Translations under genes and position numbers: made by a program | Notes under the pieces: model-generated | Databases searched by the model: none | What the model was told of the DNA's origin: nothing | What the model saw: the letters and a program-made list of their open reading frames with translations, nothing else | Origin: Polaromonas sp. | Lineage (GTDB): Bacteria; Pseudomonadota; Gammaproteobacteria; Burkholderiales; Burkholderiaceae_C | Reading direction: 5' to 3' | Length of the DNA stretch: 64,000 nucleotides | NCBI RefSeq assembly: GCF_029945925.1 | Contig: NZ_JAQSDN010000003.1 | Span: forward strand, 16,423-80,422 | Shown: one piece after another, positions 39,001 through 50,311 of the stretch | Layout of the letters: each line of letters opens with the position of its first letter | How positions within the stretch are numbered: the stretch's first letter is position 1

Positions 39001-39486
39001 TCAGCGGGGTGGCGCGAACACCGGTCCCGCCAGCTTGCTGCCGGCCTTGACGCCTTTTTTGGCAAACCAGCCGACGTTCATCTCCAGCACGTAACGCACC
39101 GGTTTTTCCGAGCAGTGCGAGTCTGTCGTCTGTGGTTTCATGTCAGCGAGGTTCACGATGGTGCCGTCGTCAGCGACAAACGCCGCGGTCAGCGGCAGCA
39201 GGGTGTTTTTCATCCAGAAACACTGCTGGGCAGGCTGTTCGAACACAAACAGCATGCCTTCGGTTGACGGCATCTCCTGGCGAAACATCAGCCCGATTTG
39301 CCGCTGCTCGGGGGTCAACGCAAGTTGCGCGTCGATCTGGTGCATTCCCGCCGACAGTTTGACCCGCGGCAGGTTTGTTTGCGGCGTTCCCTGCGCCAGC
39401 GCGCATCCGGTGGTCAACACCAGGCAGGAAAGTGCGAGCTTCAGTCCGCGCAGGGACGGCTTCGGGACATCGGGCAGGAAGGGCAT
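39001..39486 (-). CDS. DUF192 family exported protein
   Basis: 161 residues from ATG 39486 (a GTG at 39495 is possible). A signal peptide ends near CALAQ. The DUF192 fold is clear: RQIGLMFRQEMPSTEGMLFV, then CFWMKNTLLPLTAAFV and YVLEMNVGWFAKKGVKAGS. The function of this family is unknown; members sit in the periplasm or are secreted. It converges on icd. Confidence 0.9.
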   Translation of the reverse strand: MPFLPDVPKPSLRGLKLALSCLVLTTGCALAQGTPQTNLPRVKLSAGMHQIDAQLALTPEQRQIGLMFRQEMPSTEGMLFVFEQPAQQCFWMKNTLLPLTAAFVADDGTIVNLADMKPQTTDSHCSEKPVRYVLEMNVGWFAKKGVKAGSKLAGPVFAPPR

Positions 39487-39533
39487 AAGGTTCACCGGAA
39501 AGAGGTCAGGCTGCCAGCATAAACGACAGCCAT

Positions 39534-39560
39534 GAAAAATGCCCGCAAAGCGGGCATTTC
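39534..39560 (-). terminator. Terminator of the Lys/Ala-repeat protein gene
   Basis: GAAATGCCCGC and GCGGGCATTTTTC pair around TTT when read on the minus strand, 16 bases after the stop. Confidence 0.85.
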
Positions 39561-39576
39561 AGGTGCGCGCGAAGAA

Positions 39577-39972
39577 TTACTTCTTGGCAGCGGCGGCTTT
39601 GGCAGCAGCAGCTTTGTCTTCCTTGGCTTTCTTGGCAGCGGCGGCTTTTTCTGCCTTGGCGGCCTTGGCAGCAGCTGCTTTATCAGCTTTTGCTTTCTTG
39701 ACGGCAGCTGCTTTTTCAGCTTTGGCGACTTTGGCAGCGGCGGCTTTTTCTGCCTTGGCGGCCTTGGCAGCAGCAGCTTTATCGGCTTTGGTTTCCACTT
39801 TGGCAGCTGGCATAGCAGGGGTAGCAGGCGTTGCCGGAGTGGCAGGCGTAGCTGGCATAGCAGGCATCGCTGGCTTGGCCGGCTGTGCTGGCTGTGCTGG
39901 CTGGGCAGGAGTCTGGGCAAACACACCAACGGCGAAAAGGCCAGCGATCAGGGCAGCAAGAATCTTGTTCAT
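39577..39972 (-). CDS. Exported Lys/Ala-rich repeat protein
   Basis: 131 residues. A signal peptide (1-19, ending VFA) is followed by Pro-Ala tripeptides (PAQ, PAM, PAT) to about residue 52. The rest is built of imperfect KADKAAAAKAAKAEKA-type repeats ending in KK. The repeat part resembles histone H1-like or AlgP-like tails, but the export signal argues against a chromosomal role. It would be a very basic, helical, periplasmic or secreted protein. Function unknown. It is divergent from the second icd gene. Confidence 0.8.
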   Translation of the reverse strand: MNKILAALIAGLFAVGVFAQTPAQPAQPAQPAKPAMPAMPATPATPATPATPAMPAAKVETKADKAAAAKAAKAEKAAAAKVAKAEKAAAVKKAKADKAAAAKAAKAEKAAAAKKAKEDKAAAAKAAAAKK

Positions 39973-40180
39973 TTGGAGTTTTCCTAAATAAGTTTTTGAA
40001 CCAGGTCCCCCGAAAAACTCGTGGACATGACTGTAACGAGCCCTGTTTGCAAACGGTTGACACGCAGGCCATTAAATGTGGTGTGGGAAATTTTTGGGGC
40101 TAGAATTTGCGGGTTACCACCTAAACAGCGCCGGGCAGTCATTCACTGTGATGTCAAGCGCGCACCGGAGACTTATTCAC

Positions 40181-41434
40181 ATGTACCAGCACATCAAGGT
40201 GCCCGCCCAGGGTCAGAAAATCACCGTCAATGCCGACAATTCATTGAATGTCCCGGACGAGCCGATCATTCCGTTCATTGAAGGTGACGGCACGGGTGCG
40301 GACATCACGCCGGTCATGCTCAAGGTGGTTGACGCGGCCGTGGCCAAGGCCTACGGCGGCAAGAAAAAAATCCACTGGATGGAAGTTTATGCCGGTGAAA
40401 AGTCGACCAAGGTCTACGGCCCCGACGTCTGGCTGCCGGAAGAAACCCTGGCTGCGGTCAAGGACTATGTGGTCTCCATCAAGGGCCCGCTGACCACGCC
40501 GGTCGGTGGCGGCATCCGCTCGCTCAACGTCGCGCTGCGCCAGGAGCTGGATCTGTATGTCTGCCTGCGCCCCATCCAGTACTTCAAGGGCGTGCCCTCG
40601 CCGGTGAAAGAGCCGCACAAGACCAACATGGTGATCTTCCGCGAGAACTCGGAAGACATCTACGCCGGCATCGAGTTCGAGGCCGAGTCCGACAAGGCCA
40701 AAAAACTCATCAAGTTCCTGCAGGACGAGATGGGCGTCAAGAAAATACGCTTCCCCAACACCTCGGGCATCGGCATCAAGCCCGTGTCCAGGGAAGGCAC
40801 CGAGCGCCTGGTGCGCAAGGCCCTGCAGTACACCATCGACAACGACAAGCCCAGCCTGACGATTGTCCACAAGGGCAACATCATGAAGTTCACCGAAGGG
40901 GGCTTTCGTGACTGGGCCTACGCTTTGGCTGCAAAGGAGTTCGGTGCCGAGCTGATCGACGGCGGCCCGTGGATGAAGTTCAAGAATCCGAAAACCGGCA
41001 AGGAAATCACCGTCAAGGATTCGATTGCCGACGCCTTCCTGCAGCAGATCCTGCTGCGACCGGCCGAATACTCGGTGATCGCCACGCTGAACCTGAACGG
41101 CGACTATGTCTCCGATGCGCTCGCCGCGCAGGTCGGTGGCATCGGCATTGCACCCGGTGCCAACCTCAGCGACACCATCGCGATGTTCGAGGCCACCCAT
41201 GGCACGGCGCCGAAATACGCCGGCAAGGACTACGTGAACCCCGGTTCCGAAATCCTGTCGGCCGAAATGATGCTGCGTCACATGGGCTGGACGGAAGCCG
41301 CGGACCTGATCATCAGTTCGATGGAAAAGTCGATCGAGTCCAAGAAAGTCACCTACGACTTCGCCCGCCTGATGGACGGCGCGACCCAGGTCAGTTGCTC
41401 CGGTTTCGGCCAGGTCATGATCGACCACATGTAA
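40181..41434 (+). CDS. icd: Isocitrate dehydrogenase (NADP), homodimeric type
   Basis: 417 residues from ATG 40181. It belongs to the E. coli Icd family: [18 protein letters not shown], the phosphorylatable-serine region [34 protein letters not shown], and the NADP-binding [20 protein letters not shown]. It catalyses the same reaction as the monomeric enzyme encoded 1.3 kb upstream, but the two sequences share no obvious similarity. GGAG lies upstream. The serine region suggests possible control by isocitrate dehydrogenase kinase (AceK). Confidence 0.95.
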   Translation: MYQHIKVPAQGQKITVNADNSLNVPDEPIIPFIEGDGTGADITPVMLKVVDAAVAKAYGGKKKIHWMEVYAGEKSTKVYGPDVWLPEETLAAVKDYVVSIKGPLTTPVGGGIRSLNVALRQELDLYVCLRPIQYFKGVPSPVKEPHKTNMVIFRENSEDIYAGIEFEAESDKAKKLIKFLQDEMGVKKIRFPNTSGIGIKPVSREGTERLVRKALQYTIDNDKPSLTIVHKGNIMKFTEGGFRDWAYALAAKEFGAELIDGGPWMKFKNPKTGKEITVKDSIADAFLQQILLRPAEYSVIATLNLNGDYVSDALAAQVGGIGIAPGANLSDTIAMFEATHGTAPKYAGKDYVNPGSEILSAEMMLRHMGWTEAADLIISSMEKSIESKKVTYDFARLMDGATQVSCSGFGQVMIDHM

Positions 41435-41508
41435 GAAAGCAGGTTGCCGGGCAATCCGCCGTGCCAGCCAGGGGCTGCGCGGACGGGAACCCAGGCAGAA
41501 TATGCTGC

Positions 41509-41542
41509 AAAGCCGCCGCGGCGCAGGTCAGGCGGCTTTTTT
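41509..41542 (+). terminator. Terminator after dimeric icd
   Basis: AAAGCCGCC and GGCGGCTTTTTT pair around a 13-base loop, ending in T6. Confidence 0.75.
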
Positions 41543-41649
41543 CATGGGCTTTTGAACCGGCAGGCCGGAAGTCCATTGCCCGCGCTTGATTGTCGCGTTC
41601 CCGCCACCAATTTCCCTGTCAGGCGCACTGGACAATTCCGGTCGCTAGA

Positions 41650-42027
41650 ATGAATTCCATGGCCAGCAAACCTCCCAAAACCCCCGCACCACCCAAGGCA
41701 CCGGCCTTCAAGCCCGAGGAGGCCAACGGCGGGGATTCGGTCGTGCTTGAGCGCCGCCCGCTAAAGACCGAGCCGCCGCAGATGTACCAGGTCGTGCTGC
41801 TCAACGACGATTACACCCCGATGGAGTTTGTCGTCGTGGTGATCCAGGAATTTTTCAACAAGGACAGGGAAACGGCCACGCAGATCATGCTGAAGATCCA
41901 CCTCGACGGCAAAGGCGTGTGTGGCGTGTTTTCCAAGGATGTCGCGTCGACCAAGGTTGACCAGGTCACGGAAGCGGCGCGAAAGAACGGCCATCCGCTG
42001 CAGTGTGTGTGCGAGCCCATTGAATAA
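41650..42027 (+). CDS. clpS: ClpS adaptor protein
   Basis: 125 residues from ATG 41650 (or 122 from 41659). A Pro/Lys-rich flexible N-terminus is followed by the ClpS core: [17 protein letters not shown], the N-degron pocket and [16 protein letters not shown], ending GHPLQCVCE. It binds proteins with N-degron residues and delivers them to ClpAP. clpA starts 82 bases downstream, the usual clpS-clpA order. Confidence 0.95.
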   Translation: MNSMASKPPKTPAPPKAPAFKPEEANGGDSVVLERRPLKTEPPQMYQVVLLNDDYTPMEFVVVVIQEFFNKDRETATQIMLKIHLDGKGVCGVFSKDVASTKVDQVTEAARKNGHPLQCVCEPIE

Positions 42028-42109
42028 TTGAAAAAACAGCCCATATCGGCTTGAAGAGTTACACAATGATCCCATCAGATATCCCAGCAGCAAGCCGAAA
42101 GGAAAAGCA

Positions 42110-44446
<2,337 letters not shown>

Positions 44447-44506
44447 CGCGGCGCCCCGGGGTCCCCGAAAAATGGCGTGACGGTCCGAAAGAGCCTGAAA
44501 GAACCC

Positions 44507-44540
44507 AAAAGGCCGGTAGCATCACGCTGCCGGCCTTTTT
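44507..44540 (+). terminator. clpA terminator
   Basis: AAAAGGCCGG and CCGGCCTTTTT pair, with further pairing inside, about 60 bases after the clpA stop. Confidence 0.88.
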
Positions 44541-44556
44541 CTTGGGTCGCTTGATT

Positions 44557-44616
44557 TGCTCCTGAAACCATAGCTGCTTGCGCCCGTCTGATAAGGGCTG
44601 GAGGCATATTTGATGC
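44557..44616 (+). repeat. Dispersed repeat family A, intergenic copy clpA/exoI
   Basis: TGCTCCTGAAACCATAGCTG, CTTGCGCCCGTCTGATAAGG, GCTGGAGGCATATTTGATGC. One of the two best full-length copies and a good model for the family. Confidence 0.85.
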
Positions 44617-44643
44617 ATAACCCTGGCTGACAGGCCCCCACCG

Positions 44644-46113
44644 ATGGCGACGCACACCTTCCTCTGGCACGACTACGAAACCTTCGGCCTGAACACGCGC
44701 CGCGACCGGCCGGCGCAGTTTGCCGGCATCCGCACCGACGCCGAGCTCAACGAGATCGGTGAGCCGCTGATGTTGTACTGCCAGCCGGCGCGCGACTACC
44801 TGCCCGACCCGTCCTCCTGCCTGCTTACCGGCATCACGCCGCAGCTGTGCCTGGAGCGCGGCCTGCCTGAACATGTGTTTGCCGAGCGCATCGAAGCCGT
44901 GCTGGCTGAGCCCGGCACCATAGGCGTGGGCTACAACACCATCCGTTTCGACGACGAGGTCACGCGCCACCTGTTCTGGCGCAACCTGATCGACCCCTAC
45001 GCGCGCGAGTGGCAAAACGGCTGCGGCCGCTGGGACCTGCTTGACGTGGTGCGCATGGCCTACGCCTTGCGGCCCGAAGGCATTGAGTGGCCCATGAAAC
45101 CCGATGAACGCCGCCCCGGCGAGGCCGGCGCGTTGCGCCCGAGTTTCAAGCTCGAAGACCTGGCGCGCGCCAACGGCCTGCTGCACGAAACGGCGCACGA
45201 CGCCTTGTCCGACGTGCGCGCCACGATTGCGCTGGCCCGCCTGATCCGCACGGCCCAACCCAAGTTGTTCGACTTCTGCCTGGGGCTGCACAAGAAAGAC
45301 CGCGTGGCCGCCGAACTCGGCCTGCCCACCAGCCCGCAGACGGCGCAGCCGTTTCTGCATGTGTCGGGCATGTTCCCCCCAGAGCGCGGCTGCCTGGCCG
45401 TCATGTGGCCGCTGGCCATGCACCCCTCGAACAAAAACGAGCTGCTGGCCTGGGACCTGGCGCAAGACCCCGGCGAGCTGCCGCTGCTCGACGTGGCAAC
45501 CCTGCGCCAGCGCCTGTTCAGCAAAAGCGCTGATCTGCCAGAAGGCGTGACGCGGCTGCCGATCAAGTCGGTGCACCTGAACAAGTCGCCCATGGTCGTG
45601 CGCAAGCTGGCCACCCTGAGCCCGGAGATGGCCGCCAAGTGGGGGGTGGACGTCGAGGCCGCGCTGCGCAACGCCGAAAAAGCCGCTGGCCTGCCCGACA
45701 TGAGCGCGATCTGGCCGGAGGTTTTTGCGCGGCCCAAAGAGGGCATGCCCGACGTGGACGAAGACCTCTACGGCGGCTTCATCAACAACGACGACCGACG
45801 CCGCCTGAACCAGCTGCGCGCCTTGCCGCCGGCCGAACTCGCACACAGCCGCACCGGTTTCGACGACGACCGGCTCGAAGAGCTGGTGTTTCGCTATCGT
45901 GCGCGCAATTTCGAGGCGACGCTGTCACCTGAAGACACCGAGCGCTGGGAGGCGCACCGCGCCGCGCGGCTGCTCGAAGGTGAGGGTGGGGCGCGCAATG
46001 TGGATGCGTTTCTGGCCCAGCTTGATGTGCTGTCGGAAGCGGCGGACGAGCGCGGGCAAGAGGTGCTGGGCGCGCTGTACGAGTATGCGGAGAGGGTGGC
46101 GCCGGAGGTGTGA
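44644..46113 (+). CDS. sbcB: Exodeoxyribonuclease I
   Basis: 489 residues. DnaQ-like motifs are clear: FLWHDYETFGLNTRRDRPAQ (Exo I), YNTIRFDDEVTRHLFWRN (Exo II) and HDALSDVRATIALARL (Exo III). The family C-terminal SH3-like and helical domains follow. It digests single-stranded DNA 3' to 5' in repair and recombination. It is preceded by one dispersed repeat and followed by another. Confidence 0.96.
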   Translation: MATHTFLWHDYETFGLNTRRDRPAQFAGIRTDAELNEIGEPLMLYCQPARDYLPDPSSCLLTGITPQLCLERGLPEHVFAERIEAVLAEPGTIGVGYNTIRFDDEVTRHLFWRNLIDPYAREWQNGCGRWDLLDVVRMAYALRPEGIEWPMKPDERRPGEAGALRPSFKLEDLARANGLLHETAHDALSDVRATIALARLIRTAQPKLFDFCLGLHKKDRVAAELGLPTSPQTAQPFLHVSGMFPPERGCLAVMWPLAMHPSNKNELLAWDLAQDPGELPLLDVATLRQRLFSKSADLPEGVTRLPIKSVHLNKSPMVVRKLATLSPEMAAKWGVDVEAALRNAEKAAGLPDMSAIWPEVFARPKEGMPDVDEDLYGGFINNDDRRRLNQLRALPPAELAHSRTGFDDDRLEELVFRYRARNFEATLSPEDTERWEAHRAARLLEGEGGARNVDAFLAQLDVLSEAADERGQEVLGALYEYAERVAPEV

Positions 46114-46140
46114 TTTGGCGCGTTCAGAAAAGGTGGTTTT

Positions 46141-46199
46141 GCTTCTTTATTGATAGCTGCCTGCGCTTGTCGCTAAAGGGCTAGAGGCCGATTTGATCC
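46141..46199 (+). repeat. Dispersed repeat family A, intergenic copy exoI/GST
   Basis: GCTTCTTTATTGATAGCTGC, CTGCGCTTGTCGCTAAAGGG, CTAGAGGCCGATTTGATCC. Same layout and orientation as the copy at 44557. Confidence 0.85.
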
Positions 46200-46232
46200 C
46201 TAACATTTGGGAAAAGCCCCGGCCCCCGTGCA

Positions 46233-46901
46233 TCAAGCCTTTCCTTCGGGGGCGGACTGCCACGCAGCATGTTTGCCCATCACACCCGCATACAGCGCGC
46301 TGGCCTCGAACGCCGCCAGCCAGCCCTGCAGGTGCGGCCACGGTTGCGCGGCAAACCAGACGGGGTCGGTATGCGCGAACTGGCGCACAAAGGGAAGAAT
46401 GGCCATGTCGGCCAGGCTGGCCTGGGCGCCGAACAGCCAGCCGTCATCCAGGCGCGCGTCGAGTTGCGCCAGCCACAGCGCCGCCTCTGTGCGGTGCGTG
46501 AGCGCAAAACCAGTCGCATCACCGCCTGACTCATCGGCATAACGGTTCGGGTATTTGTAGCGGTCCAGGTGGCGCTTGAAGTCGCCGTCGTTGGCAGCGA
46601 TCAAGGCCGCCATCTCGTCGCATGAAGCACCCGGCGGCGACAGCCACTGCGCCGGGTCGTGGCGGGCCAGCGCCCAGCACATGATGTCCAGGCTTTCGCC
46701 CAACACCTCGCCGCCGGGCAGCACCAGTACCGGCACCGTGCCCTTGGGTGAAGCGGCCAGCAGGTCGGCGGGTTTGTTCCTCAATACAACTTCGCGCAGC
46801 TCATGCGCCTGGCCGCTGACGCTGAGGGCCAGCCGCGCACGCATCGCATACGGGCAGCGGCGAAACGAGTAAAGGACTGGCAGAGCGGGCAGGGCGCCCA
46901 T
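46233..46901 (-). CDS. Glutathione S-transferase family protein
   Basis: 222 residues. The N-terminal thioredoxin-like domain holds YSFRRCPYAMRARLAL, with a Cys-Pro-Tyr glutaredoxin-type active site, and ASPKGTVPVLVLPGG with the cis-Pro. The helical C-terminal domain includes ASLADMAILPFVRQFAH. It probably reduces mixed disulfides or conjugates glutathione. Its ATG overlaps the trhO stop (TGATG), so translation is coupled. Confidence 0.88.
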   Translation of the reverse strand: MGALPALPVLYSFRRCPYAMRARLALSVSGQAHELREVVLRNKPADLLAASPKGTVPVLVLPGGEVLGESLDIMCWALARHDPAQWLSPPGASCDEMAALIAANDGDFKRHLDRYKYPNRYADESGGDATGFALTHRTEAALWLAQLDARLDDGWLFGAQASLADMAILPFVRQFAHTDPVWFAAQPWPHLQGWLAAFEASALYAGVMGKHAAWQSAPEGKA

Positions 46902-47872
46902 CAGGCGCCTTCGCTGTCCCCGGCAACTGACGACGGCAGTTTTGCGCCTATGTGCGGCTGGCGCCGGCGGTTGGCGTAGTCGACCTGGCGCTGGCGTTCG
47001 ATGAAGCCGCGCTTTTGCTCGTCGGTTTTCTTGTCATGGCAGGCCGGGCAGCTGACGCCGGGCACGTACAACGGCGAGGCCTTGTCGGCTTCGCTGATCG
47101 GGTCGCGGCAGGCGCGGCACAGGCCGTAGTGGCCGGTGGCCAGGCCGTGCACCACCGAGACACGTTCGTCGAACACAAAACATTCGCCTTGCCACAGGCT
47201 CTCGGTTTCGGGCACGGTTTCCAGGTATTTGAGAATGCCGCCTTCGAGGTGGTAGACCTCGTCAAAACCCTGGGTGCGCATGAAGGCGGTGGATTTTTCG
47301 CAGCGTATGCCGCCGGTGCAAAACATCGCCACCCTGGGTTTCTTGCCGTCTTTGGCGGCCAGCAGCCCGCCCGGCGCGGACTGCGCTGCCACCCAGGCGG
47401 GCAGTTCCGAAAAGCTCCGGGTTTTCGGATTGAGCGCGCGCTCGAACGTGCCTATGCCGAACTCGTAGTCGTTGCGGGTGTCGACCACCACCACGTCGGG
47501 ATCGGCGATCAGGGCGTTCCAGTCCTGCGGCTTGACGTATTCGCCGGCCATCTCGTTCGGGTTGATGCCGGGCACACCGAGGGTGACGATTTCGCGTTTG
47601 AGGCGCACCTTCATGCGGTAAAACGGCAGCTTCTGCGCCCAGGATTCCTTGTGCGGCAGGTCGGCCAGGCGCGGATCACGGCGCAAATACGCGAGCACGG
47701 CGCGCACGCCGGCCTCGGGCCCGGCAATCGTGCCGTTGATGCCTTCCCGGGCCAGCAGCAGCGTGCCGCGCACGTCCTGGGCCTCGCAAAAGGCCTGCAG
47801 GGGTGCTTGCAGGTCAGCGTAGTCGGGAAGATCGACAAATTTATAGAGGGCAGCGGTCAGAAAATCAGGCAT
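46901..47872 (-). CDS. trhO: tRNA uridine 5-hydroxylase TrhO (rhodanese-like, YceA family)
   Basis: 323 residues from ATG 47872. An N-terminal acylphosphatase-like domain ([18 protein letters not shown]) is followed by a rhodanese domain with active-site loop [15 protein letters not shown] and a C-terminal zinc-type cluster CRACRDPI...CPACHDKK. TrhO hydroxylates wobble uridine in tRNA with molecular oxygen. It overlaps the GST gene by one base. Confidence 0.93.
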   Translation of the reverse strand: MPDFLTAALYKFVDLPDYADLQAPLQAFCEAQDVRGTLLLAREGINGTIAGPEAGVRAVLAYLRRDPRLADLPHKESWAQKLPFYRMKVRLKREIVTLGVPGINPNEMAGEYVKPQDWNALIADPDVVVVDTRNDYEFGIGTFERALNPKTRSFSELPAWVAAQSAPGGLLAAKDGKKPRVAMFCTGGIRCEKSTAFMRTQGFDEVYHLEGGILKYLETVPETESLWQGECFVFDERVSVVHGLATGHYGLCRACRDPISEADKASPLYVPGVSCPACHDKKTDEQKRGFIERQRQVDYANRRRQPHIGAKLPSSVAGDSEGA

Positions 47873-48093
47873 GGCAGGCAAAGGTGAGAAAAAAGCGTGC
47901 AAAAACAAGGCCGCAGGCAACGCGGGCTTCCCATCGTACCAAGGGCCGGGGCGGGGCCACTTGCGCCACATCAGCGTCCTGACAGACACGCGGCGTGAAG
48001 GACCACAGAAACGCCAGCCGATGGCGTGGACGCCTATGCTGCAATGCAGCAAAATGAATGCATGCTAACTAATTCAAGCTTATGCGGAGCCCC

Positions 48094-49233
48094 ATGGCCA
48101 AAAGCCTGAGCAGCCTCTGGCTCAAGAGCATGCGCCGCATGGGCAGGGTGCAGCAGGTGCAGGGCCGCCGGCTGTTCCAGAGCCTGGTGCCCGCGGTTGC
48201 CGCCAGTCCGGTGCGCCGTGCCAAACCCGTCAAGCTGCCCAGGCCCAAGGCGGTGAAAGCCCTGCGCAAACCCGCCGCACCGCCGGCGCGCGCCGTGTCC
48301 GGCCTGCCCGGAACCTGGCAAAAGGCGTATTTTTCCGTGCCGGCCGCCGGCCAGCTTGCGCCCGCGCGGCGCATGTTGTACTGGCTTTATCTGCCGGCTG
48401 CAGCCAGCGCGGCGCCGCGGCCGCTGGTGGTCATGCTGCATGGTTGCCAGCAAACCGCCACCGACTTTGCCATTGCCACGCGCATGAACCAGCTGGCCGA
48501 ACGCAAGGGTTTTGCCGTGCTCTACCCGCACCAGTCGGCCACGGCCGACGCACACCGTTGCTGGCACTGGTACCAACGTGCCACCCAGGAGGGGCAGGGC
48601 GACGTCAGGCTGATTGCAGAAATGATGGCCCATGTGCAGGCCAAACACGCGCTGGACCCGGCGCGCACCTACGTGGCGGGCTTGTCGGCCGGGGCCGGGC
48701 TGGCCAACATCCTGGCGTTGCGTTACCCTGGCCTGGTGGCCGCCGTGGGCCTGCACTCGGCACCCGTGTTCGGCACGACCGACTCGCCCATGAGCGCCTA
48801 CCGGGCCATGCAGCACGGCGCCGGTGCAGCCCACAGCGAGGCGGCGCGCTCCTTCACCGCGGCCTTGCCTGCCTTTCCGGGCATGCCGGCGATTCTCATC
48901 CACGGCGCGCGCGATGCCGTGGTGCGGCGCATCAACATGGCGCAGTTGACCGAGCAGTTCACGATTTTTAACGCCGCGGCCATCACCCGCCCCGAACCGG
49001 TGCTGCGCCGCTACCTGGCGCGTGCCACCGGGCGCCATCCACGCCACGCCTACGAAAGCACCACGTATTACGCCGGCAGGAAACCGCAGCTGGTGAGCTG
49101 CGAGATCGAGCACCTGGGCCACGCCTGGAGCGGTGGTGATGGCAGTGTGGATTTCAGCGCGCCGGAAGGCCCCGACGCCACGCTGATGATGTGGACCTTT
49201 TTTGCACACCACCGCCGGCCGGCAGAGGGTTGA
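48094..49233 (+). CDS. PHB depolymerase family esterase (LpqC-like)
   Basis: 379 residues from ATG 48094 (GGAG just upstream; ATG 48082 also possible). The alpha/beta-hydrolase core shows oxyanion HGCQQTATDFA, the lipase box AGLSAGAGLAN with nucleophilic Ser, and a late GHAWSGGD supplying His. The N-terminal 70 residues are basic and Pro-rich without a clear signal peptide. The family hydrolyses poly-3-hydroxybutyrate or short esters. An acetoacetyl-CoA reductase is 3 kb away, but no synthase is present. Confidence 0.88.
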   Translation: MAKSLSSLWLKSMRRMGRVQQVQGRRLFQSLVPAVAASPVRRAKPVKLPRPKAVKALRKPAAPPARAVSGLPGTWQKAYFSVPAAGQLAPARRMLYWLYLPAAASAAPRPLVVMLHGCQQTATDFAIATRMNQLAERKGFAVLYPHQSATADAHRCWHWYQRATQEGQGDVRLIAEMMAHVQAKHALDPARTYVAGLSAGAGLANILALRYPGLVAAVGLHSAPVFGTTDSPMSAYRAMQHGAGAAHSEAARSFTAALPAFPGMPAILIHGARDAVVRRINMAQLTEQFTIFNAAAITRPEPVLRRYLARATGRHPRHAYESTTYYAGRKPQLVSCEIEHLGHAWSGGDGSVDFSAPEGPDATLMMWTFFAHHRRPAEG

Positions 49234-49249
49234 GTCCATGATGACATGC

Positions 49250-49304
49250 AAAAAGTGCCTCCAGCCCAATAGGGGCGGGCGCAACCAGCTATTATTTTGG
49301 TAGC
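49250..49304 (-). repeat. Dispersed repeat family A, intergenic copy before DUF1499 gene
   Basis: On the plus strand: AAAAAGTGCCTCCAGCCCAA, TAGGGGCGGGCGCAACCAGC, TATTATTTTGGTAGC. Reverse orientation relative to 44557, between convergent genes. Confidence 0.85.
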
Positions 49305-49307
49305 GTT

Positions 49308-49805
49308 CTAGGTGCGCCGGGCTTGATCAAAACGTGCGCGCAGGGCCTCCACGCGCGCGCGGTTCACGCCAAAGTCCTTGCTCCCCAGCCGGCTGGCGGA
49401 GCGCACATGAATCACGCCGCCTGCCTCGTCGAGGGAGAACTCCACATCGTCCGTGAATTGGAGCCAGCGGGTGTGGCACTGCGCGTAAAGGTAAGCCGGC
49501 TCCCGCGTCACCAGCGCGCAGCCGGGGGTGGTTTCCAGCAAGGTGGCCAGGCGGCCCAGGGCGGCCTTGGCGTCACCGGTGTAGGGCAAGGGCGCGATGT
49601 CGGCCTCACTGCGCTGCGGGTGGTCGGCATACCTGCCGGCCTGGCTGGACACGCTGTTCGGTGTCAAGGACGGCGGCTGGAGGCGGCCATCGCGCACGCC
49701 CAGGTCTTGCGGCGGTTTCCCCACGAACAAACCCAGCTGCCCGGCCACCAGCAGCAGCGCGGCCACGGTCAGCAACAGGCCCATAAGCAGTCCCATTATT
49801 TTCAT
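49308..49805 (-). CDS. DUF1499 domain membrane-anchored protein
   Basis: 165 residues from ATG 49805. One N-terminal membrane helix (GLLMGLLLTVAALLLVAG) anchors a DUF1499 domain: NSVSSQAGRYADHP, VTREPAYLYAQCHTRWLQF, DDVEFSLDEAGGVIHVRSAS. The function of the family is not known. The ATG overlaps the EVE gene stop by 4 bases. Confidence 0.88.
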   Translation of the reverse strand: MKIMGLLMGLLLTVAALLLVAGQLGLFVGKPPQDLGVRDGRLQPPSLTPNSVSSQAGRYADHPQRSEADIAPLPYTGDAKAALGRLATLLETTPGCALVTREPAYLYAQCHTRWLQFTDDVEFSLDEAGGVIHVRSASRLGSKDFGVNRARVEALRARFDQARRT

Positions 49806-50299
49806 GACCGCGCCTTGTCCGGCTCGACGCCTGCGCCACTGCCCGTGATGGCCTGCCAGTGGCGCGCTTCCACCGGCGTGATGGAAAGGCGGTTGCCTTT
49901 TTTGAGCACCAGCAGCTCGGCCAACTCGGGCCGGGCGCGCAGCGCGGGCAGGGGGAGGGTGGGGATCTTCTGGAGCACCTGCACGTCCACCAGCAGCCAG
50001 CGCGGCGCGTCGGGTGGGGACTTGGCGTCGTGATACGGCGAAGCCGGGTCGAACTGCGTCGGGTCGGGGTAGGCGGTGGACGCCACACGCGCGATGCCGA
50101 CGATGCCCGGCTGGTCGCAGCTGGAGTGGTAGAACAACACGCCGTCGCCGACCCGCATGGCGTCGCGCATGAAATTGCGCGCCTGGTAGTTGCGCACGCC
50201 AACCCAGGGCACCGTGGCTCTCGGGGCCGCCAGAGCGTCGTCGACCGAGCATTCCCCGGGTTCGGATTTCATCAGCCAGTAGTTCATGGGTTCAGGCAT
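49802..50299 (-). CDS. EVE domain protein (THYN1-like)
   Basis: 165 residues from 50299, or 161 from ATG 50287, which gives the typical start MNYWLMKSEPGECSVDD. WVGVRNYQARNFMRDAM and GVLFYHSSCDQPGIVGIA are EVE/PUA-like fold signatures. EVE domains bind modified bases in DNA or RNA. It is co-translated with the DUF1499 gene. Confidence 0.92.
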   Translation of the reverse strand: MPEPMNYWLMKSEPGECSVDDALAAPRATVPWVGVRNYQARNFMRDAMRVGDGVLFYHSSCDQPGIVGIARVASTAYPDPTQFDPASPYHDAKSPPDAPRWLLVDVQVLQKIPTLPLPALRARPELAELLVLKKGNRLSITPVEARHWQAITGSGAGVEPDKARS

Positions 50300-50311
50300 T
50301 CAAGGGGGGTT

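Noticed and set aside
39577..39972. Histone H1-like nucleoid protein
   Set aside because: The Lys/Ala repeats fit, but a clear N-terminal signal peptide with cleavage after VFA indicates export.
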